A DNA stretch of 64,000 nt from Myxococcales bacterium. GTDB lineage: Bacteria > Myxococcota_C > UBA6777. The stretch covers positions 62,001-126,000 of the forward strand of contig JACKEL010000002.1 in NCBI GenBank assembly GCA_020632975.1, written 5' to 3'. This document shows, piece after piece, positions 53,570 through 63,002 of this stretch. The notes under the pieces were generated by a model. It was not told the origin of the DNA. It was given only the letters and a program-made list of their open reading frames with translations, and ran no database searches. The position numbers were made by a program, and so were the translations under genes. Numbering within the stretch: the stretch's first letter is position 1; each line of letters begins with the position of its first letter.

Positions 53570-54915
53570 GCGCGCTCTCTTTTTTGGTGGTCGATGATGA
53601 GCAAGACTTCCTTGATAGTGTCAAAAGGCTCCTAAAGCTCGAAGGTTACAACCAAGTCTTCCTTTGCAATGATCCATCGCAGGCACTGACCCTCTTGGAA
53701 GAACGCACTTTTGACGTCGCTTTCTTGGATATCACGATGCCCAAGATGGATGGACTCACGCTCCTAGAGCACATCAAGGCCGCCAGCCCGCAAACCGAAT
53801 GCATTATCATCACCGCCCACGAGAGCGCCCCCTTGGTCGTCAAAGCGATCCGCCGTGGAGCTTACGATTACCTTGTCAAACCACTAACACCCAGCTTGAT
53901 GAATCACGCCTTGCAGCGGGCGCTTGAGAGAAAGCACTTGCTCGCATCGTTGCAGTTGCGTAGCCAAGAAAGCTTGGATCACCCCCATGCTTTCAGCGAG
54001 ATCATCACAGGATCTCCTCGGATGCTTCGCCTTTTGCATGAGGCCGAGTTGCACGCCTCTTCGGATATCCCCGTTCTCATCACAGGAGAAACGGGGGTCG
54101 GCAAAGAACTCTTGGCCCAAGGCATCCACCGCGCGAGCCATCGAAACCATGGGCCTTTTGTCGCAGTGAATCTGATCTCGATCGCCCCAACACTCTTTGA
54201 GTCCACCTTTTTTGGACACACCAAAGGCGCCTTTACAGGCGCAGAAAAACCACAACAGGGATTACTCGCGCAAGCGGAAGGTGGGACTCTTTTTCTCGAT
54301 GAGATCGGGGATCTTTCACTCGAGCTACAAGGAAAGCTGCTGCGCTTCTTACAAGAAAAAGAGTACATCCCAGTGGGAGAAACCCGCGCAAGATACGCGG
54401 ATGTCCGCATCATCGCAGCAACGCACCAAGACCTCGAACAACTCGTCAAACAACACCGTTTTCGAAAGGACCTTTTGTATCGCTTGCAGTTTGCCCACCT
54501 TGCGATCCCACCGCTGCGACAACGAAAAGAAGATATCCTGCTTCTCACAAAACAAATACTCACGGCATCCAATCGCCCCTCCGCGACCCTTTCTCTAGGC
54601 GCAGAGCAAGTCCTTCAAATGCACCAATGGCCGGGGAATATCCGAGAACTCAAAGGAACACTCGAAGCCGCAGCCAACCTCGCAGAAGACGGCACCATCA
54701 CCAAAGAACACCTTCGCCTTCCCACGACGTCGATCTCTCAAAGCCCATCCGTCCAAGAAAAACAAGAAGACCTCCTACCCCTGGCAGAGATCGAACGGCA
54801 ACATATCCTCCGCGTCTACAAGGCTTTGGATGGCAACAAGTCCCAAACAGCCCGTGTCTTGGAGATCGGCTTACAAACCCTTCATCGCAAGTTAAAGTCT
54901 TATGGCATCTCTTGA
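53566..54915 (+). CDS. NtrC-family sigma-54-dependent response regulator
   Basis: The 449-residue protein has a receiver domain (1-120) with D10, D11 and phospho-acceptor Asp55 (FLDITMPKMDG). An AAA+ domain (about 145-370) follows, with Walker A GETGVGKE, sigma-54 contact loop GAFTGAEK, and Walker B LFLDEIGDLS. A C-terminal Fis-type helix-turn-helix (Q-T-A-R-V-L-E-I-G-L-Q-T-L-H-R-K-L) completes it. It would activate sigma-54 promoters when phosphorylated by the kinase encoded immediately upstream. The genes overlap as ATGA. Targets are not evident from this window. Confidence 0.95.
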   Translation: MSALSFLVVDDEQDFLDSVKRLLKLEGYNQVFLCNDPSQALTLLEERTFDVAFLDITMPKMDGLTLLEHIKAASPQTECIIITAHESAPLVVKAIRRGAYDYLVKPLTPSLMNHALQRALERKHLLASLQLRSQESLDHPHAFSEIITGSPRMLRLLHEAELHASSDIPVLITGETGVGKELLAQGIHRASHRNHGPFVAVNLISIAPTLFESTFFGHTKGAFTGAEKPQQGLLAQAEGGTLFLDEIGDLSLELQGKLLRFLQEKEYIPVGETRARYADVRIIAATHQDLEQLVKQHRFRKDLLYRLQFAHLAIPPLRQRKEDILLLTKQILTASNRPSATLSLGAEQVLQMHQWPGNIRELKGTLEAAANLAEDGTITKEHLRLPTTSISQSPSVQEKQEDLLPLAEIERQHILRVYKALDGNKSQTARVLEIGLQTLHRKLKSYGIS

Positions 54916-54997
54916 TGCTACATGTTGGAGCGCAACTCCTAGTAAGTCCCCATCTTTCCCCTAGACAGCCCGAGCCTTTGAGCGACCTCCCCTCATC

Positions 54998-56887
54998 TCA
55001 TTGCACCACAACCCCCCCCTCGAAAGCGTCAGGGTGATCTCGAAAGAAGTCTTGGACAGAGTGTGCGATAGCCTCCGTAATCCCGGGAACTTGAAGCAAC
55101 TCATCGAAAGAAGCCTCTGCAACGCGCTTGGGACTTTTGAAGACTTTGAGTAGCGCTTGTTTTCGTGCGGGGCCGATCTGCGGGATGCGATCCAACACAG
55201 AGCGCAACTGCTCGCGGTCACGGGTCTTTTGGTGAAAGGTCACAGCAGTATCGTGAGCCTCGTCGCGTGCATGGGCCAACAAAAACAACTCGCGATGGGG
55301 AGAGCGCACAGGGATATGATTTTTTCGACCTGGGACGATGATACGATCTTCCATCAGATCTTCGCGCCCTTGGGCCTCGGCTTTGGCGACACGCTTTTTC
55401 GCGATCGCAACAACCTCGACACCATCGAGTCCCAACTCTTCGAGCGCAGTCAGCGCCATCTTTAATTGGCCGATCCCACCGTCGATCACCATCAGATCGG
55501 GTAGGTTATCCTCGGCCATCCCGCGCTTAAAGCGACGTGTCAGGATCTCTTTCATCGCGCCAAAGTCATCCCCACCAACCGCTTCTTTGAGGTGATAACG
55601 TCGATACTCGTAGCGGTTGGGAAATCCCCCTTCAAAAACCACCACCGCGCTCACAGGATAACGCCCCTGTAAGTGTGAGTTGTCTACACACTCGATGCGA
55701 TACGGTAGACGCGAGAGCCGCAAGCGCTTTTGCAGACGCTGCAACAGAGCAAGCGACGTATCTTCCGTCTTTTGGCTCTCCAAAAAGCCTTGTTCAGCAT
55801 TTTTGTTAGCCATCGCGATCAACTGGGCTTCGTGCCCATCTTCAGGCACTTGGACCACGACTTTACGCCCAACCCGCTCGCCCAAAAGCTCGGCCAGTGC
55901 TTCGGGATCTTCCACAGAGAAAGGCAACAAGATCTCATTGGGCATATCGATCGTCGAACGCAGATAATAAGCCGTGAGAAAGCGTTCCAAGATCTCGGGA
56001 TCATCGAACTCTTGCTGATCAAAAGAAAAAGATCGCCCCCCCGAAAGATGCCCACGACGCACGGTGAGAAGTTGGATCTCCACCCGCAAGTGATAGCGGA
56101 AAAACCCGAAGATGTCGCGATCTCGGCGATCTTGTTCACTGGCGACATGTTGCTTTTCCATCATCTTTTCGATGGCTTCGATCTGATCGCGAAAGCGCGC
56201 GGCAAGCTCATACTGTCGCTGCATCGCGGCTTTGGCCATGCGGCCTCTCAACATATCGACAAGCTCTTGGTGCTTGCCCTCCAAAAACAAGATCACTTCA
56301 TTCACGTGTTCGCGATAGCGTTCCTCCTCCACAGGGAGCGCGCAAGGCCCAACGCACCGCTTGATCTGATACTCAAGACAAGGCCGCGTGCGATTGCGCA
56401 TCTCTTGATCGCTGCAAGTCCGCAGCCGAAAGTGGCGCTCGATCAACTCCATCGTCTGACGCACCGCATAGCCCGAAAGATAGGGGCCAAAGATACGTTC
56501 GTGCGGCTTGGGCGCAGCATCACGGGTCGAACGCCGAATCACATGCAATCTTGGATAAGAATGTGAAAGGTCTAAGCGCAAACAAAGATAGCGCTGTTCT
56601 TCTTTGAGCAAGATGTTAAATGGCGGCTGATGCTGTTGAATCAACGAGGCTTCTAGGAGCATGGCCTCTTTGTCTGTGTGCGTGAGCAAGACATCGATCT
56701 CCCCCAACAGCCCGGGCAAACGGCGAACAAAGGGGCGAGGATCGGCTCCTTCCTGAAAGTACTGACGCACACGGCGTTTTAGCTCTTTGGCTTTGCCGAT
56801 GTAGAGGATCTTCTCCTCTTTGTCCTTCATGATGTACACGCCCGGCGAAGCTGGGATACTCTGCAATCGCGACGCCCAATCAAACAT
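54998..56887 (-). CDS. uvrC: UvrABC excinuclease subunit C
   Basis: The 629-residue protein is typical of UvrC, which makes the 3' and 5' incisions in nucleotide excision repair. The GIY-YIG nuclease is at about 10-95 (PGVYIMKDKEEKILYIGKA). The UVR helical hairpin lies near 210-245 (AMQRQYELAARFRDQIEAI). The RNase H-like endonuclease has CVDNSHLQG and D-L-M-V-I-D-G-G-I-G-Q-L. The C-terminal helix-hairpin-helix part is P-Q-I-G-P-A-R-K-Q-A-L-L and L-L-Q-V-P-G-I-T. All key blocks are present. It lies convergent with the response regulator gene and stands alone. Confidence 0.97.
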   Translation of the reverse strand: MFDWASRLQSIPASPGVYIMKDKEEKILYIGKAKELKRRVRQYFQEGADPRPFVRRLPGLLGEIDVLLTHTDKEAMLLEASLIQQHQPPFNILLKEEQRYLCLRLDLSHSYPRLHVIRRSTRDAAPKPHERIFGPYLSGYAVRQTMELIERHFRLRTCSDQEMRNRTRPCLEYQIKRCVGPCALPVEEERYREHVNEVILFLEGKHQELVDMLRGRMAKAAMQRQYELAARFRDQIEAIEKMMEKQHVASEQDRRDRDIFGFFRYHLRVEIQLLTVRRGHLSGGRSFSFDQQEFDDPEILERFLTAYYLRSTIDMPNEILLPFSVEDPEALAELLGERVGRKVVVQVPEDGHEAQLIAMANKNAEQGFLESQKTEDTSLALLQRLQKRLRLSRLPYRIECVDNSHLQGRYPVSAVVVFEGGFPNRYEYRRYHLKEAVGGDDFGAMKEILTRRFKRGMAEDNLPDLMVIDGGIGQLKMALTALEELGLDGVEVVAIAKKRVAKAEAQGREDLMEDRIIVPGRKNHIPVRSPHRELFLLAHARDEAHDTAVTFHQKTRDREQLRSVLDRIPQIGPARKQALLKVFKSPKRVAEASFDELLQVPGITEAIAHSVQDFFRDHPDAFEGGVVVQ

Positions 56888-57295
56888 CCTCTATGCTCTC
56901 CTTTCCAAGCTCTTGAGCAAGATCACCCCCTCCCCAAGCCCTGAAACCGTAGAAAGATAGACATCTTCTACACAAAAGAACAGATATCTTTTGGCATTTT
57001 CTCCACCCTCCTGACAAAGCCCCCAAGGGGGGATCTATCTTTGGTGGCTAGAACGCGTTTCTCTCTTGTGGTAGAACATGTTTCTTTTTCCTTTACATCC
57101 CTTTGAAAAGAAAGAGAAATAAATACAACCTCTTGATTTATCGAAACAAATTCCATAATCTTACGAAGATAAAAGAGAAAAAGAACAAAGCCCGAGAGCA
57201 AGCACGAAGCGAACACAACACGGACGGAAACAGCTCAGAGGCCCCAAAACGTCGAGAGAAAAGGCATTACGCCGCACCTCTTTGTGGAGTCGATC
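56888..57295. other. Divergent intergenic region before the cell-wall hydrolase gene
   Basis: This A+T-rich gap of 408 bases separates uvrC and the hydrolase gene. It contains a good promoter toward the hydrolase gene at 57133-57161. A minus-strand 82-codon ORF (56968-57216) has no binding site and unusual composition, so it is not annotated. Confidence 0.5.
57133..57161 (+). promoter_or_regulatory. Promoter of the multidomain hydrolase gene
   Basis: TTGATT (57133-57138) and TAATCT (57156-57161) are 17 bases apart, about 135 bases before ATG 57296. The match is 4/6 and 4/6. Confidence 0.4.
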
Positions 57296-59605
57296 ATGAA
57301 GACCGAAAACAATCGTCCAAGCATTCAAAATCAACCACGTGTTGACACCCAAAGAACCAACACACCCGCCCCTGTTAGCACAACACAGACGACGGCTCCC
57401 GCAAGCGTGAATACAGAAAGCTTGGCCCAAGCCCGCACCACGCTCAACTCAGGGCTCGAAGCAAGCGCTCCCCGCAGTGGTTTGACCCGTAATCTTTCGA
57501 CCGAAACCGCCGATGCAACCGCAACCAGCGCCGCACGAAGCATCCCCCGCAATAGCGAAGCCGCAAATGCAGGGATGACCCGCGATCAAGCCATCGATCG
57601 TTTGATCGACTACACCGCACGCAACGAAGGCGGTGGTCGCTACGATACATGGAATCCCAATGACAACGGACATGGCGTATCTTTCGGCCTGATCCAGTTC
57701 AACCAAAAGTCAGGCAGCCTCCCCACCCTGATGAACCGCATGTCCCAAGCAAACCCCGAAAGATTCAACCAGATCTTTGGGCCATACGCTGACAACATGC
57801 GTAACCCTGAGTGGGTACGCAACGCCAACCTCAACGATCCCGACATCAAAGCACGCATGCTCCAAGCTGGACGCGAACCCGAGTTCCAAAAAGTCCAACG
57901 AGACCTCGCCCGTGAGGGATACTTTGAGCCCACCAACCGCCTTGCGGAACAATACGGCATCACTTCTGAGCGCGGTCGCGCCATGCTTTTCGACACAGCC
58001 GTCCAGTATGGTCTGGGTAGTGCGTCCCGAAACAACGGACTCACGGGCATGTTGCAACGTGCTCGCCAACAAGTTGGTCCCAACGCTTCTGAGCGTGAAC
58101 TCTTGAGCGCTCTTGCGGACCAAGCTGACACCCACGGTTACGATGCCAACCGTCGTCACCGCATCCTGAATGACCCCAACCTCTCCGATGCACCCCTCGG
58201 CCAGTCAAGCAACCTCCCAAGCTCTCCAGGCGTGCCTGGGACACCTGGTGGTGCCAACACACAAGAAGCTTTGGATCGCGTCCTCCGCGAAAATCCAAAC
58301 CTTCACACCAACCAAGACATGATCAACCATGCTTATGCCCAAGGTGGCGGTACCTTCGAGGGTGCTTCCAATTATGTGCGTAACCTTGGTCTCGACATGA
58401 ACACGCTCGTGAACAACCGTGGCGGCGCCCTTCCCCAACCTAGCCCCGCGCAACCCGCTGAGCCCACGCCCACGCAACCCACGCCCGCAGAGCCTGCACC
58501 GACGCAGCCCGCGCCCACACAACCTACGCCTCCCACACAACCCACAGAGCCCCCCACAGGCGCGACAAGCCCCTTGGATCAGGTCCTGACGCAGAACCCA
58601 GGTCTTCGCACCAACCAAGACATGATCAACCATGCCTACAAACAAGGCGGAAACACCTACGAAGGCGCTTCCAACTACGTTCGTGGCCTTGGTCTCGACA
58701 TGAACGACCTTGTGCGCAATCGCAATGGCGCTCTCCCGCGTCCCAACGCACAACCCACGAATCCTGCAACGCCCACCCATCCAACCGCGCCCGCGCAGCC
58801 ACAAAGCCCGCTGCAACAGCTTGCGGCCCAAAATGGCTTGCACACCAACCAAGACTTGATCAACCACTTCTACCGTCAAGGCGGCGGAAGCTGGGAAGGT
58901 GCCCAAAACGCCGCTCGTCCTTATGGTGTGGACCTCAACCAGTTGACCCGCAACCGCAACGCCCCCATCAACACGAGCGCACAACCTTCGACCCCAACGG
59001 CTCCCACAAACCCCACGCAACCTTCGGGTCCAGCGCCTTCTACGACGCCGACTCCCACGCGAATCACGTCATACACCCAACCTTGGCGCCCCATCGACGC
59101 CCCCATCCAAAACCGCCCTGGTGAGCGCAGCGCGAATGCTTACTCCCATGTCATCGACCAGTTCAATGTGGAGAGCAATCGTCGTTACCAAAAAGGCCAC
59201 CAAGGACAAGGCGAAACCTACTGCAACATCTTTGCTTGGGACGTGACCAAAGCCATGGGCGCAGAGATCCCTCACTGGGTCGATGGCAACGGCAACCCCA
59301 CGGGCGTTGGCCAAGGCCGCGAACTCAACGCCAACGCAGGGCATGACTGGCTGGTGAATCACGGCCCCAACCACGGTTGGCGTCAAGTCAGTGCTGAAGA
59401 AGCCCAACGCGCCGCAAACGAAGGACATCCCGCTGTCGCCTCTTGGAAAAACCCTGGTGGCATCGGACACATCGGCGTCGTGCGCCCTGGTGAGATGACC
59501 AATCGTGGTCCTGCTTCTGCACAAGCAGGTGGACGAAACTTTGAAAGCGGCCATATCGCGGATGGTTTCGGACGCGCGCAACCAACCTACTTTATCCATG
59601 ATTGA
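57296..59605 (+). CDS. Multidomain peptidoglycan hydrolase-like protein
   Basis: ATG 57296 follows GGAG; a GTG four codons earlier is possible. The 769-residue protein has no signal peptide. Residues about 1-95 are polar. A lysozyme-like domain (about 95-300) carries the Glu in A-R-N-E-G-G-G (Glu111) and G-V-S-F-G-L-I-Q-F-N-Q, the pattern of GH46/lysozyme-fold enzymes. Three 50-57-residue repeats follow (about 325-381, 427-483, 505-558), each with L-H/R-T-N-Q-D-M/L-I-N-H and G-A-S-N-Y-V-type cores, joined by Pro/Thr-rich linkers. A C-terminal CHAP- or NlpC-like domain has Cys643 (ETYCNIFAWDV) and His725 (GGIGHIGVV). It may be an effector exported by a dedicated system. Confidence 0.72.
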   Translation: MKTENNRPSIQNQPRVDTQRTNTPAPVSTTQTTAPASVNTESLAQARTTLNSGLEASAPRSGLTRNLSTETADATATSAARSIPRNSEAANAGMTRDQAIDRLIDYTARNEGGGRYDTWNPNDNGHGVSFGLIQFNQKSGSLPTLMNRMSQANPERFNQIFGPYADNMRNPEWVRNANLNDPDIKARMLQAGREPEFQKVQRDLAREGYFEPTNRLAEQYGITSERGRAMLFDTAVQYGLGSASRNNGLTGMLQRARQQVGPNASERELLSALADQADTHGYDANRRHRILNDPNLSDAPLGQSSNLPSSPGVPGTPGGANTQEALDRVLRENPNLHTNQDMINHAYAQGGGTFEGASNYVRNLGLDMNTLVNNRGGALPQPSPAQPAEPTPTQPTPAEPAPTQPAPTQPTPPTQPTEPPTGATSPLDQVLTQNPGLRTNQDMINHAYKQGGNTYEGASNYVRGLGLDMNDLVRNRNGALPRPNAQPTNPATPTHPTAPAQPQSPLQQLAAQNGLHTNQDLINHFYRQGGGSWEGAQNAARPYGVDLNQLTRNRNAPINTSAQPSTPTAPTNPTQPSGPAPSTTPTPTRITSYTQPWRPIDAPIQNRPGERSANAYSHVIDQFNVESNRRYQKGHQGQGETYCNIFAWDVTKAMGAEIPHWVDGNGNPTGVGQGRELNANAGHDWLVNHGPNHGWRQVSAEEAQRAANEGHPAVASWKNPGGIGHIGVVRPGEMTNRGPASAQAGGRNFESGHIADGFGRAQPTYFIHD

Positions 59606-59730
59606 TCCTTTCCCCCCCTTCTCTCCTGCCTTTCCGCCCTCTTTCTTCCCCCTGCTCCTCTTGTCATGCTGAGACATTGTGATATAACCCCGCGCATTCC
59701 ATCCTTTGTTTGATCGCTCGAACCACCCCG

Positions 59731-61530
59731 ATGGTTGGAGCGCGGAGGCATAAAGCGTTGTCTGGAACATCACCATCCCAAGAACGTTGGCGCGCAAGAC
59801 TCTTGCTCGCAGCGGTCTTTTTGCTCGTTGGTTGCGGCATCGTGATCGAACTGTTGATCGCGGGCTATGCGTCTCATCTCCAAGGAGACAGTATCTATCA
59901 ATTCTCCCTCACCATCGGCCTGTTTATGAGCGCGATGGGCGTGGGCAGCTTCTTCACACAACGCTTTGAAGGCCGACTGGTCGAGCGGATGGCGTGGGTG
60001 CAGTGGAGTTTTGCCGCAAGTAGCGCTGTGACGATCCTCTTTTTGGGGTTATCCGACCAACTCACCACGAACTTTTCTTTGTTATGCCACGCTTGGACAG
60101 TCTGGATGGGTGGGCACCTTGGCTTTGCCCTGCCGCTCGCAGTGCGCATCGTCGAAAGCGATCTGCCCCTCCCCAAGCTACTCGCAAGTGTCTTGTTCAT
60201 GGACTACCTAGGCGCCCTCGCGGGCTCTCTGTGGTTCCCTTGGTGGCTACTGCCTACCTTGGGCTTCGCCAATGGCGTTCTCGCAGTAGCGCTCATTGTC
60301 TTGCTTGGCCTTGGGCTTTTGGCGCTGGGGTTCTGGCAACAGCTCAAGCACGAACGCGTCTTGTGGTGGTCCACCATCACGTTGTTGGGCGTGATCGCTT
60401 TGTCTTGGGGGCGCGTAGAACGTGTCCTTGAAACCATGACCATGCGTGGCCTCGCGGGTGCCAAAAAAGTCTATGTGGCGCGCTCTCGTTACCAAGAGAT
60501 CCGATTTCTTCGCTATGACAAGTCATACTTTTTGAGCCTCAATCGCTTCCCCCAGTTCAGCAGCCAAGACGAGCACCGCTACCACGAGTCCTTGGTACAC
60601 CTCGCGATGCACCGCGCCAAAAAGCAAAAACGCGTCTTGATCCTTGGTGGGGGTGATGGCCTTGCTCTGCGTGAGCTTTGGCGATACGCAGACATCGAAA
60701 AAGTCGTGATGGTGGACCTCGACCCCGCGATGACGGGATTTGGGAGAGACAACCCTGTGATGCGTCGCCTCAATGAAGATGCGATGCAACCGCCCAAGCC
60801 ACGGACTTATTGCATCTACGAAAAAGTCTGCGACAACGGCAACCCAAGCACCTCCCGCCCCACAAGCTCGACAGCGACAAGTTCGCCGTCCTCTTTGCCC
60901 CACACCACAAACGCAAGACATCGCCTGTATCAACAACGGCTCCAACACGCCACAGCCGCTTGCCCTGCTTTGCCCCTGCACAAACAACCCCAAGAGCCAA
61001 GCTGTCGCGTGGTGGTCCGCAAACAGCAAAGCCACCCAAAACTCGAAGTCCGCAATGAGGACGCTTGGAAGTATGTTGAACAAACCAAAGAACGCTTCGA
61101 TGTGATCTTGTCGGATCTACCCGATGCAACCAACATCGCGCTCTCCAAACTCTACAGCTTGGAGTTTTATCGCATGTTGCGACGCCTGTTGGCCTCAGGG
61201 GGGGCGATGGCCGTCCAGTCAACAGCCGTGGCACCAAGCTATCGTCGCGCTTTTTGGTGCATCTACAACACCATCGAAACTGCGGGCTTCCATACCCAAG
61301 CCTACCGCGCATGGATCCCCAGCTTTGGCCTTCATACGAGCTTTGTCTTGGCCTCTGATGCAGAAGTCGGCCTAAAAGCGATGGATTTTACGATCCCTAC
61401 GCGCTTTTTGCATGATCGCTTTCTGCCTGCGATGTTGTGGTTCCCCAAAGATATCTCCCGTGTCAAAACGCGGATCAACCACATCGACACCCATATCTTG
61501 CTGCGTTATCTCTTGAAAAACTCCCTCTAA
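59731..61530 (+). CDS. Membrane spermidine-synthase-like protein, copy 1, with insertion
   Basis: The start is uncertain: ATG 59731 is used, but TTG 59758 follows GGAGG at longer spacing. The 599-residue protein has about seven N-terminal hydrophobic helices (to about 225). A spermidine-synthase-like Rossmann domain follows, with Y-Q-E-I, a Q-F-S-S-Q-D-E-H-R-Y-H-E-S-L-V-H segment, V-L-I-L-G-G-G-D-G, V-V-M-V-D-L-D and D-L-P-D-A. Between R-R-L-N-E-D-A-M and K-L-E-V-R-N-E-D-A lies an insertion of about 83 Ser/Thr/Pro-rich residues (about 351-434) not found in the neighbouring copy. Start of a three-gene operon. Substrate unknown. Confidence 0.75.
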   Translation: MVGARRHKALSGTSPSQERWRARLLLAAVFLLVGCGIVIELLIAGYASHLQGDSIYQFSLTIGLFMSAMGVGSFFTQRFEGRLVERMAWVQWSFAASSAVTILFLGLSDQLTTNFSLLCHAWTVWMGGHLGFALPLAVRIVESDLPLPKLLASVLFMDYLGALAGSLWFPWWLLPTLGFANGVLAVALIVLLGLGLLALGFWQQLKHERVLWWSTITLLGVIALSWGRVERVLETMTMRGLAGAKKVYVARSRYQEIRFLRYDKSYFLSLNRFPQFSSQDEHRYHESLVHLAMHRAKKQKRVLILGGGDGLALRELWRYADIEKVVMVDLDPAMTGFGRDNPVMRRLNEDAMQPPKPRTYCIYEKVCDNGNPSTSRPTSSTATSSPSSLPHTTNARHRLYQQRLQHATAACPALPLHKQPQEPSCRVVVRKQQSHPKLEVRNEDAWKYVEQTKERFDVILSDLPDATNIALSKLYSLEFYRMLRRLLASGGAMAVQSTAVAPSYRRAFWCIYNTIETAGFHTQAYRAWIPSFGLHTSFVLASDAEVGLKAMDFTIPTRFLHDRFLPAMLWFPKDISRVKTRINHIDTHILLRYLLKNSL

Positions 61531-61544
61531 CAGGCGGTCTCACC

Positions 61545-62993
61545 ATGACCTCATCTGCCCTGTCCCAAAGACCCGAGCGGCATCTACTTCTCGGCCTTTC
61601 TTGTCTTTTGGGGGCCTACCTTTTCCAAGTCCAGTCTTATCTATGGGGCGGCGAGACCATCCCTGGCCGCGGCACGGCTTGGTGGGTGCTTTCTCTCGTA
61701 GGGCTCGGCGTATGCCTAGGATGGAAACGCGACCTAGGACGAATACACCTCCTTCTCCAGATAACCATGCTCTCTAGTCTTCCATGGTGGCACGAGTGCC
61801 TACGAAACGACCAGCTTTCCAAAGGTTGGTTGCATGGAGGAGCGGGGCTGCTTCTTTTTTCTGCGGGCTGGATGTTTGCGTCGCCTTTGCGTGCGCTGCT
61901 CCACATCGACCTTCGCAAAGAAGAGTCCTTGGCTCTCGGGATCTTGTTGCGTGACCTCGCGGTGCTCGCTGCGATCTTTGCGCTGCTTCCGTACTTTGGG
62001 CCACTACCTGTTTCTGTGGCGCTTGGTGGTGCGGTGTGGCTTTGGTGGCTGCGAGAAGCCCCCGCAACAGAAAAAACCTGCTCTTGGGTAGCGTTGTTGT
62101 CCTTCATACCGTCGTTTTCGTTGGGTATCTTGTGTTGGAGTAGCGGTGCTTTTCTCAGCGTCGCAGGGACATGGCCTGTTGAGGTCCAACATCTCCAAGG
62201 CCAGCACTTTTATCTAGAACGCGACCACCGTGTCCCGCTCTATCGTTTTTCAGGCCCAGGTGGAGATATCCTTTCCGCGGATCAACATCGCCTCGCGGAA
62301 GCGGCCATCGCGCCTTGGTTTGAGCAGCTTCGAGGCCCCGCACGCGTCTTGTTGGTGGGAGGGGAAGACGGCGTGATCTTGCGTGAGTTGCTTTCCTCCC
62401 CAAAGATCGAGCGTGTGGATCTTTGGTCCGCGCGTCCCGCCCGCTTGCAAGCTTTTGCAAAACAACCACTGTTGCGCAAGCTTCATCTGGATGCTTTTCG
62501 AGATGTTCGCGTCCAAAAGCACCTTTACCCAAATCCCAACGCTTTATGGGAAGCATTCAAACGCCCCAATCCATCGCGTTATGCCGCGATCATCCTCGCA
62601 ACCGATCCCCCAACACGCCCAACCATGCGGCGTCTTTATGCCCCAAGCTTTTTGCGGATGTTGCGCCGCCATCTAGCTCCCCAAGGTTCGCTTGTCGTGG
62701 TGGCAGGCGCATGGGAAGCCGCCGATGATATCGCTTGTTTGGGTTATACTTTGCGCCGCGTTGGTTTTCGTACCATCCCTTACCGCGCTTCAGGGATGGA
62801 CATCACATGGACCTTTTGGTGGGCAACCCAAAGAACACTGGACCTCCAAAAGGTGCGACTTCCCCAAGGCTTACGTTCACTACAACAAGCGATGTGGCCT
62901 GGGATGCTGAGTTTTCCAAGAGTTTTTGATCCACGACGCGCCCCACAAGCGGCGTGTGTAGATGCCCTTTCCTCACTCGCAAACCAAGATTAG
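61545..62993 (+). CDS. Membrane spermidine-synthase-like protein, copy 2, divergent
   Basis: ATG 61545 lies 14 bases after the stop of copy 1. The 482-residue protein has about seven hydrophobic helices (to about 210) and a synthase-like domain. The glycine loop is V-L-L-V-G-G-E-D-G. After it the conserved acidic D-L-D for SAM or decarboxylated SAM is replaced by V-D-L-W-S-A-R-P-A-R. The later motif D-P-P-T-R-P-T-M-R-R-L-Y-A-P-S-F remains. The decay of the ligand site suggests loss or change of catalysis. It has no insertion like copy 1. Confidence 0.72.
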   Translation: MTSSALSQRPERHLLLGLSCLLGAYLFQVQSYLWGGETIPGRGTAWWVLSLVGLGVCLGWKRDLGRIHLLLQITMLSSLPWWHECLRNDQLSKGWLHGGAGLLLFSAGWMFASPLRALLHIDLRKEESLALGILLRDLAVLAAIFALLPYFGPLPVSVALGGAVWLWWLREAPATEKTCSWVALLSFIPSFSLGILCWSSGAFLSVAGTWPVEVQHLQGQHFYLERDHRVPLYRFSGPGGDILSADQHRLAEAAIAPWFEQLRGPARVLLVGGEDGVILRELLSSPKIERVDLWSARPARLQAFAKQPLLRKLHLDAFRDVRVQKHLYPNPNALWEAFKRPNPSRYAAIILATDPPTRPTMRRLYAPSFLRMLRRHLAPQGSLVVVAGAWEAADDIACLGYTLRRVGFRTIPYRASGMDITWTFWWATQRTLDLQKVRLPQGLRSLQQAMWPGMLSFPRVFDPRRAPQAACVDALSSLANQD

Positions 62994-63002
62994 GACATCA
63001 CG

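Noticed and set aside
56968..57216. 82-codon minus-strand ORF between uvrC and the hydrolase gene
   Set aside because: No binding site, A+T-rich promoter-like DNA, and no similarity to any family.
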